This document shows, piece by piece, positions 1 to 4,087 of a DNA stretch of 5,646 nucleotides. A program made the translations under genes and the position numbers. The notes under the pieces are model-generated. The model saw nothing but the letters and a program-made list of their open reading frames with translations, did not search any database and was not told the DNA's origin. Position 1 is the first letter of the stretch; every line of letters begins with the position of its first letter. The stretch comes from an uncultured Ruminococcus sp. (GTDB taxonomy: Bacteria; Bacillota; Clostridia; Oscillospirales; CAG-272), in NCBI GenBank assembly GCA_902765885.1, contig CACXBN010000232.1:1-5646 (forward strand), written 5' to 3'.

Positions 1-49
1 AAAAAACCGTGATTTCATGTGGATCATTGTTCACAAGAAATCACGGTTT
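1..49 (-). terminator. Rho-independent terminator of the acn-icd operon
   Basis: A perfect 13-bp inverted repeat pairs 4-16 (AAACCGTGATTTC) with 37-49. After an A-A mismatch, a further 4-bp pair (TGTG 18-21 with CACA 32-35) lies inside it and leaves a 10-nt loop. Read on the minus strand, the 3' arm ends in a run of T (complement of 1-6). The stem begins 14 nt after the icd stop codon, as expected for an intrinsic terminator. On the plus strand the other arm is followed by TTTGTGTTTTT (47-57), so the hairpin could also stop transcription arriving from the left. The T run meets the window edge, so its full length is not visible. Confidence 0.9.
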
Positions 50-63
50 GTGTTTTTGACCTG

Positions 64-1275
64 TTACAGAATTTTTTCGAGATTTTCGCGAATCTTTAGA
101 AGAAGAGTCTTTCCGTCAACAATCGTTTTGTTTTCCAGTGTTGAGAGTATGGACAGGGAACGTGTCATGATTCCGCTTTCGACAGTATTTATGCAGGCCT
201 TCTCAAGTTTGTCTGCAAATACGGAGAGTTCTTTTATTCCGTCAATCTCGCCGCGCTTTCTCAGAGCGCCGGTCCATGCGAATATAGTTGCTATGGAGTT
301 TGTGGACGGAATCTCTCCTTTCAGATATTTATAGTAGTGTGCGGTGACTGTCCCGTGCGCTGCCTCGTATTCATAATTTCCGTCAGGGGAGACGAGAACC
401 GAGGTCATCATCGCAAGATCTCCGAAAGCCGTCGCGAGCATATCTGACATGACGTCTCCGTCATAATTTTTACATGCCCAGATGAAGCCTCCTTCAGAGC
501 GAATAACTCTTGCAACAGCGTCGTCGATGAGAGTATAGAAGTATTCATCGATTCCTGCCTCTTTGAATTTCTCGGCATATTCGCTGTCATAGATCTCTCT
601 GAATATATCTTTGAATCTGTGGTCGTATGTTTTGGAAATAGTGTCTTTTGCTGCAAACCAGATAGGCTGCTTGGTGTCAAGTGCATAGTTGAAGCAGCTT
701 CTTGCAAAACTTGTGATACTGGAATCGGTATTGTGCATGCCCATCACTATACCGTCGCCGTCAAAATCTTTGATGGTGATTCTTTTTTCTGCGCCGTCTT
801 TTTCGGTGATTACGATTTCTGCGCGGCTGCCGGCAGGGCAGCGGGATTCAACGGCACTGTAAATGTCTCCATATGCGTGACGCGCTATGGTTATGGGCTT
901 TTTCCAGGTTTTTACATATGGTGTTATGCCGTTGACGATTATGGGAGAACGGAAAACGGTTCCGTCGAGAATGGCCCTTATCGTACCGTTGGGGCTTTTC
1001 CACATTTTCTTGAGATTGTATTCCGTAACCCTCTGGGCATTCGGGGTGATGGTTGCGCATTTGACTGCCACTCCGAGTCTTTTGGTTGCATATGCGGATT
1101 CTTTTGTGACTTCATCATCGGTTTCATCCCTGTGTTTCAGCCCGAGATCATAATACTCGGTCTTCAGGTCTACAAAAGGCAGTATCAGCTCATCCTTTAT
1201 CCACTGCCACAGTACTCTGGTCATTTCATCCCCGTCCATCTCGACGAGCGGGGTTTTCATTTTTATTCTGTCCAT
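64..1275 (-). CDS. icd: Isocitrate dehydrogenase, type II (eukaryote-like) homodimeric family
   Basis: This 403-residue cytoplasmic enzyme oxidatively decarboxylates isocitrate to 2-oxoglutarate. It aligns end to end with the human IDH1-type family rather than the E. coli type. Substrate and metal residues are all present: the KSPNGT loop (93-98), Arg100, Arg109, Arg132 in ARHAYGD, Lys210, Asp251/252, and Asp274 and Asp278 in NYDGDVMSD. Two positions that hold the NADP 2'-phosphate in IDH1 differ: Arg314 is Ala312 here (in GTVTAHYY; the following His313 is kept), and Lys260 is Arg259. NADP specificity is therefore probable from the family but not assured. The ATG at 1275 is chosen because AGGAG (1282-1286) sits 6 nt upstream; the internal Met6 has no comparable site. 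It is the second gene of an operon with aconitase, which supplies its substrate, and is followed directly by a terminator. Confidence 0.96.
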   Translation of the reverse strand: MDRIKMKTPLVEMDGDEMTRVLWQWIKDELILPFVDLKTEYYDLGLKHRDETDDEVTKESAYATKRLGVAVKCATITPNAQRVTEYNLKKMWKSPNGTIRAILDGTVFRSPIIVNGITPYVKTWKKPITIARHAYGDIYSAVESRCPAGSRAEIVITEKDGAEKRITIKDFDGDGIVMGMHNTDSSITSFARSCFNYALDTKQPIWFAAKDTISKTYDHRFKDIFREIYDSEYAEKFKEAGIDEYFYTLIDDAVARVIRSEGGFIWACKNYDGDVMSDMLATAFGDLAMMTSVLVSPDGNYEYEAAHGTVTAHYYKYLKGEIPSTNSIATIFAWTGALRKRGEIDGIKELSVFADKLEKACINTVESGIMTRSLSILSTLENKTIVDGKTLLLKIRENLEKIL

Positions 1276-1281
1276 GGGAAA

Positions 1282-1286
1282 CTCCT
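1282..1286 (-). promoter_or_regulatory. icd ribosome binding site overlapping the acn stop codon
   Basis: On the minus strand AGGAG lies 6 nt before the icd ATG, and its first two bases are the last two of the acn stop codon TAG (1287-1285). This arrangement fixes the icd start and suggests translational coupling between the two enzymes (inference). Confidence 0.85.
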
Positions 1287-3219
1287 ATTTCAGATTGCTT
1301 TTCGTGTATTCCAGAAGACCGCCAAGGCAGAGAATATCTTTCATTCTGTTGCTGAGTTCACATTTAACGTTATATAAAAGGCCCTTGGTTTCGTTTTTGA
1401 CTGTTATCTGCCTGTCATTCAGAATGTTCGACTTTATGTCGTCTAGTGAAAGAGTATCGCCTTCATCGACTGTATCATAATCATCGGGATCCATAAATTC
1501 GAGAGGAAGGATTCCGGCATTGATAAGGTTCTGACGGTGTATTCTTGCAAAAGATTTTGCTATTACGGCCTTTACTCCGAGATAGAGAGGGGCAAGAGCA
1601 GCATGTTCTCTTGATGATCCCTGACCGTAGTTGACTCCTCCGACAATGATGCTTCCGCCGAGAGAAAGCGCCCTTTCCGGGAACTTCGGATCACAGATCT
1701 CAAAGCAGTGTTTGGAGATCTCGGGAATGTTTGATCTGAGAGGAAGTATTTTTGCTCCCGCAGGCATAATATGGTCTGTCGTGATATTGTCGCCGACCTT
1801 AAGTGAACATTTAACGGAGATATCGCTCTTCAGAGGTTCGGTCACCGGATACTCTTTGATGTTCGGACCTCTGAGTATTTCCACTTCAGAAGCTTTATCT
1901 GGTGACTCCGGAAGTGTTATCATATTGTCATTTATGCTGAATTCGTCGGGAAGTTTGAATTCCGGCATTTCACCGAGCTCTCTGGGATCGGCAAGATATC
2001 CGAGAATGGCCGACACTGCAGCCACTTCCGGTGATACTAAATATATTTTTGCATCCTTTGTTCCGGATCTTCCTTCAAAGTTTCTGTTGAATGTTCTTAG
2101 TGAGACGCCCTTTGAATTAGGTGACTGTCCCATTCCTATACAGGGACCGCAGGCAGATTCAAGCACTCTTGCTCCCGCGGATATTATCTTTTCAAGCAGA
2201 CCGAGTTCAGCCATCATTGTAAGGACCTGTTTTGAACCAGGCGAGACGGCCAGCGAAACATCTGGATGTACTGTCTTGCCTGAAAGTATATGAGCAACTT
2301 TCATCATGTCGAGCAGGGAACTGTTTGTACATGAGCCGATGCATACCTGATCTATTTTAAGTTTGCCAAGCTCTGATACTTTTTTGACATTGTCCGGTGA
2401 ATGCGGACATGCAACCATGGGTTCAAGCTCAGAAAGATTGATTAATATCTTTTCATCGTATTCCGCATCATAGTCAGCCGACAGCGGGAAATAATCATGT
2501 CCGCGGCCCTGGGCTTTGAGGAAGCCGAAAGTAGTTTCGTCTGACGGGAATATGGATGTCGTTGCACCGAGTTCCGCGCCCATATTGCATATAGTCGCTC
2601 TTTCCGGAACGGAAAGTGTTTTTACTCCGTCTCCAGAATATTCTATGATCTTGCCGACACCGCCTTTGACGGACAGTCTGCGGAGTATTTCAAGAATAAT
2701 GTCTTTTGCCGAGACCCAGGGACTGAGTTTTCCTTTAAGCTCTACATTTACGATCTTGGGATATGTTATATAATATGCGCCGCCGCCCATAGCAACGGCT
2801 ACATCGAGTCCTCCGGCTCCGATTGCTATCATTCCCATTCCGCCGCATGTGGGAGTGTGGCTGTCAGATCCTATAAGCGTCTTTCCCGGGATTGAGAATC
2901 TTTCGAGGTGAACCTGATGACAGATCCCGTTGCCGGGACGTGAGAAATATATGCCGTGTTTCTTTGCCACGGACGCTATGAAACGGTGGTCGTCTGCGTT
3001 TTCAAACCCGGACTGAAGAGTGTTATGGTCGATGTAAGCAACACTTCTCTCTGTTTTCACCTGATCTATGCCCATGGCTTCGAATTCTATGTATGCCATG
3101 GTGCCTGTTGCGTCCTGTGTGAGCGTCTGGTCAATTTTGATGCCTATTTCCTTACCTTTAACAAAATCACCGTCAACGGTATGGGACTTGAGTATTTTTT
3201 CTGCTAATGTTAAACCCAT
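1285..3219 (-). CDS. acn: Aconitate hydratase (aconitase), Aquifex-type single-chain form
   Basis: This 644-residue [4Fe-4S] enzyme isomerises citrate to isocitrate via cis-aconitate in the cytoplasm. The LeuC-like catalytic domains fill roughly residues 1-415: SDSHTPTCGGMGM (118-130), then the cluster cysteines Cys297 (in CIGSCTN) and Cys357/Cys360 (in ACGPCIGMG), then the active-site arginines Arg379 and Arg384 (FNRNFEGRSG). The LeuD-like swivel domain follows from about 465, with TTDHIMPAG (480-488) and the substrate loop YGQGSSREHAALAP (531-544). The length fits the roughly 640-660-residue aconitases of clostridia and Aquifex, and is shorter than the 750-900 residues of mitochondrial or IRP-type enzymes. 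LeuC or homoaconitase is less likely because the swivel domain is fused and the gene is paired with icd. The ATG start has GAGGTGA at 3223-3229. The gene has its own consensus promoter and is followed 9 nt later by icd. Domain limits are approximate. Confidence 0.96.
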   Translation of the reverse strand: MGLTLAEKILKSHTVDGDFVKGKEIGIKIDQTLTQDATGTMAYIEFEAMGIDQVKTERSVAYIDHNTLQSGFENADDHRFIASVAKKHGIYFSRPGNGICHQVHLERFSIPGKTLIGSDSHTPTCGGMGMIAIGAGGLDVAVAMGGGAYYITYPKIVNVELKGKLSPWVSAKDIILEILRRLSVKGGVGKIIEYSGDGVKTLSVPERATICNMGAELGATTSIFPSDETTFGFLKAQGRGHDYFPLSADYDAEYDEKILINLSELEPMVACPHSPDNVKKVSELGKLKIDQVCIGSCTNSSLLDMMKVAHILSGKTVHPDVSLAVSPGSKQVLTMMAELGLLEKIISAGARVLESACGPCIGMGQSPNSKGVSLRTFNRNFEGRSGTKDAKIYLVSPEVAAVSAILGYLADPRELGEMPEFKLPDEFSINDNMITLPESPDKASEVEILRGPNIKEYPVTEPLKSDISVKCSLKVGDNITTDHIMPAGAKILPLRSNIPEISKHCFEICDPKFPERALSLGGSIIVGGVNYGQGSSREHAALAPLYLGVKAVIAKSFARIHRQNLINAGILPLEFMDPDDYDTVDEGDTLSLDDIKSNILNDRQITVKNETKGLLYNVKCELSNRMKDILCLGGLLEYTKSNLK

Positions 3220-3222
3220 AAT

Positions 3223-3229
3223 TCACCTC
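3223..3229 (-). promoter_or_regulatory. acn ribosome binding site
   Basis: GAGGTGA on the minus strand lies just before the acn ATG at 3219, with AATT between GAGGTG and the start. An ATG at 3231 just upstream reads ATG-AGG-TGA and stops at once, so 3219 is the true start. Confidence 0.8.
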
Positions 3230-3239
3230 ATATGCAGTA

Positions 3240-3254
3240 ATATTCATAGAATAT
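3240..3254. promoter_or_regulatory. Palindrome in the acn leader, possible operator
   Basis: ATATTC-N3-GAATAT is a perfect 6-3-6 inverted repeat. It falls at about +12 to +26 of the predicted acn transcript, between promoter and ribosome binding site. Its right part, ATAGAATA (3246-3253), is repeated directly at 3264-3271, next to the predicted transcription start and spaced 18 bp away. A DNA-binding repressor here could block the operon. The region is very AT-rich, so chance is possible, and no known regulator motif is recognised. Confidence 0.35.
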
Positions 3255-3271
3255 ACACTGGTTATAGAATA

Positions 3272-3300
3272 ATTATACTTTTTATATACATTTATGTCAA
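3272..3300 (-). promoter_or_regulatory. Consensus sigma-A promoter of the acn-icd operon
   Basis: On the minus strand TTGACA (3295-3300) and TATAAT (3272-3277) are separated by exactly 17 bases, a perfect match to the housekeeping promoter. Transcription should start near 3265 and leave a leader of about 46 nt before the acn ATG. A promoter this strong usually implies control by a repressor or high constitutive expression (inference). Confidence 0.9.
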
Positions 3301-3314
3301 TGTGAAAGAAGTAC

Positions 3315-3364
3315 AAAAAACCTTTTATGTCATGTATGTTTTTACATCATTCGGAAGGTTTTTT
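3315..3364 (-). terminator. Probable terminator at the 3' end of the tetR gene
   Basis: AAAAAACCTT (3315-3324) and AAGGTTTTTT (3355-3364) form a perfect 10-bp inverted repeat. On the minus strand the 3' arm ends in six T residues. A small inner stem (ATGT/ACAT) lies in the 30-nt loop. The upstream arm is inside the last codons of the TetR gene and the stop codon is in the loop. Only two G-C pairs support the stem, so it is weaker than the icd terminator. It ends 15 bp before the acn -35 box and would insulate the acn operon from tetR readthrough. Confidence 0.55.
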
Positions 3365-3917
3365 CAGAAAGCTTTATGCCTGACGGAAGAGACAAAACAT
3401 AGTAGTGCGCCATCTCCTCCGGCGTCTTTTCGGTTTTACAGTGGAACCACCATTTTACTGCATCTACAAAACTGCAGGTAAGGTGGTTCATAAGGAAGTT
3501 TTCGGACATGCCTTCGGGTATGCCTATGACATATGTTGTGAAAACGGATTCCATATGCTTCTTGAAGTATGACATGAAGATTTCCTCACCGTCGGATGAG
3601 AGCCTGTCGATTATATCCGTATGGCTTTCCTTCAGATGGGTGAAGATATGGGCCAGCTTTCCTTCAAGGCCGCCGTCCTCATCGTGATAGCCGCAAGGAG
3701 GGAGAAATCCGTGGGGAAACACACAGTCGAAAATCTCGTCGCAAACCTTGTTCAGAAGATCGTCTTTTGTTTCGAAATGCATATAGAATGTGCTTCTTGC
3801 CACATCTGCTTCATCGACTATGTCCTGAATCGTGATCTGATCATATTTTTTCTTTTTCAGGAGGCTTTCAAATGCTTTGTAAATGTAATTCAGAGTTCTT
3901 TTTTGTCTTCTGTCCAT
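3342..3917 (-). CDS. TetR/AcrR-family transcriptional regulator, possibly metal-responsive
   Basis: The protein has 191 residues, typical for TetR one-component regulators. The N-terminal DNA-binding domain covers about residues 5-55, with the helix-turn-helix ITIQDIVDEADVARSTFYMHF at about 28-48 (shown in part: TIQDIVDEADVARSTFY) and the following KDDLL. The C-terminal ligand domain carries WW (156-157) and PEEMAHYY, resembling the Firmicutes TetR_C_7/8 types. A Cys/His-rich stretch (Cys59, Cys65, His69, Cys75, His78) follows the HTH domain and could bind metal. The frame is open upstream to an ATG at 4025, but 3917 is chosen because GGAG (3924-3927) lies 6 nt before it and the protein then begins as TetR proteins do. 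It is divergent from a heavy-metal ATPase and probably controls it and itself. SczA of Streptococcus pneumoniae, a zinc-responsive TetR regulator of czcD, is a precedent. The inducer is inferred, not shown. Confidence 0.9.
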   Translation of the reverse strand: MDRRQKRTLNYIYKAFESLLKKKKYDQITIQDIVDEADVARSTFYMHFETKDDLLNKVCDEIFDCVFPHGFLPPCGYHDEDGGLEGKLAHIFTHLKESHTDIIDRLSSDGEEIFMSYFKKHMESVFTTYVIGIPEGMSENFLMNHLTCSFVDAVKWWFHCKTEKTPEEMAHYYVLSLPSGIKLSEKTFRMM

Positions 3918-3923
3918 TTCTTT

Positions 3924-3927
3924 CTCC
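3924..3927 (-). promoter_or_regulatory. tetR ribosome binding site that decides the start
   Basis: GGAG on the minus strand lies 6 nt upstream of the ATG at 3917. The longer open frame starting at 4025 lacks such a site and would add 36 residues (rich in Arg, His and Tyr) before the HTH domain, unlike the family. Confidence 0.75.
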
Positions 3928-3932
3928 GTACA

Positions 3933-3945
3933 ATTTTCTGAAAAT
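3933..3945. repeat. 13-bp palindrome near the tetR ribosome binding site
   Basis: ATTTTC-T-GAAAAT is a perfect 6-1-6 palindrome lying 6 bp from the tetR Shine-Dalgarno. The spacer is too short for an RNA hairpin, so any role would be as a protein-binding DNA site. It may be chance in AT-rich sequence. Confidence 0.3.
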
Positions 3946-3967
3946 GTTCGATAAAATACATTTCTAT

Positions 3968-3980
3968 AATAATGATTATT
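3968..3980. promoter_or_regulatory. Fur/PerR-like palindrome beside the pump promoter
   Basis: AATAAT-G-ATTATT is a perfect 6-1-6 palindrome. Over the 7-1-7 frame (3967-3981) it matches 11 of 14 positions of both the Bacillus Fur core TGATAATnATTATCA and the PerR box TTATAATnATTATAA, but only 9 of 14 of the Zur box. It overlaps the first two bases of the pump -35 box, so a bound protein would interfere with that promoter. AT-richness makes chance matches likely. Confidence 0.35.
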
Positions 3981-4007
3981 GATATGTTTCCGAAGAAATC
4001 GTACAAT
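3979..4007 (+). promoter_or_regulatory. Probable promoter of the P-type ATPase gene
   Basis: TTGATA (3979-3984) and TACAAT (4002-4007) match the sigma-A boxes at 5 of 6 positions each with a 17-bp spacer. The predicted start near 4014 gives a leader of about 74 nt. The spacer contains GTTTCCGAAGAAAT (3986-3999), a partial dyad that shares the GTTTC half-site of the nearby operator candidate. Confidence 0.65.
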
Positions 4008-4039
4008 CATTATAGAAACGAACACAGTGTATCATAACG

Positions 4040-4057
4040 GAAACATTATACAGTTTC
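4040..4057. promoter_or_regulatory. Candidate operator of the TetR-family regulator
   Basis: GAAAC-N8-GTTTC is an 18-bp dyad, symmetric at 14 of 18 bases including a central TATA. It completely covers the -10 box of the tetR promoter (4045-4050) and lies about 26 bp downstream of the predicted pump transcription start. Size and placement fit a TetR-family operator giving autorepression and a roadblock on the pump gene. Further half-sites occur at 3986-3990 (GTTTC) and 4015-4019 (GAAAC). Binding by this particular protein is inference. Confidence 0.5.
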
Positions 4058-4073
4058 TCAAACATAAATTCAA
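4045..4073 (-). promoter_or_regulatory. Probable promoter of the tetR gene
   Basis: On the minus strand TTGAAT (4068-4073) and TATAAT (4045-4050) are spaced by 17 bases: 4 of 6 and 6 of 6 matches. Transcription should start near 4038, giving a leader of about 120 nt. A second TATAAT on this strand (4009-4014) has only a weak -35 (TTATGA, 4032-4037) and is the less likely alternative. Confidence 0.65.
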
Positions 4074-4078
4074 GGCAG

Positions 4079-4083
4079 GGAGG
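4079..4083 (+). promoter_or_regulatory. Ribosome binding site of the P-type ATPase gene
   Basis: GGAGG, within AGGGAGGG, lies 4 nt before the ATG at 4088 and supports that start. Confidence 0.8.
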
Positions 4084-4087
4084 GAAA

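Larger units (their letters stand above)
3961..4018 (-). other. Predicted structured leader hairpin of the tetR mRNA
   Basis: The arms 4005-4018 and 3961-3977 are complementary: a 10-bp stem (TTTCTATAAT with ATTATAGAAA), a 3-nt bulge, then four more pairs. Inside the loop, on the minus strand, TTTC-TTCG-GAAA (3987-3998) forms a small stem capped by a C(UUCG)G tetraloop, an unusually stable RNA cap. If transcription starts near 4038, the whole structure lies in the roughly 120-nt tetR leader. It is not followed by a T run, so it is not an obvious terminator. The same DNA overlaps the pump promoter, so the symmetry could instead reflect protein binding. Confidence 0.4.

Noticed and set aside
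619..1377. A 252-codon open frame on the plus strand antisense to icd
   Set aside because: It lies opposite a clear icd gene, has no convincing ribosome binding site, and its Cys/Phe/Gly-rich translation resembles no protein family; it is a by-product of icd codon use.
1631..2293. A 220-codon open frame on the plus strand antisense to acn
   Set aside because: It is a Ser/Pro-rich shadow of conserved aconitase coding sequence, with no promoter or family resemblance.
3223..3231. A mini-frame ATG-AGG-TGA just before acn as a leader peptide
   Set aside because: It overlaps the Shine-Dalgarno itself and holds only two codons, so it is most likely chance.
3241..3300. A CcpC-type ATAA-N7-TTAT operator upstream of aconitase, as in Bacillus citB
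   Set aside because: Several ATAA and TTAT words occur in this AT-rich stretch, but none has the required dyad spacing.
3927..4007. The 8-bp direct repeat CGTACAAT at 3927-3934 and 4000-4007
   Set aside because: One copy is part of the pump -10 box and the other overlaps the tetR ribosome binding site; two short copies are not enough to call a regulatory element.
3918..4025. A 36-residue N-terminal extension of the TetR protein
   Set aside because: The frame is open, but GGAG lies before the ATG at 3917, and the extension would start inside the leader and resembles no part of the family.
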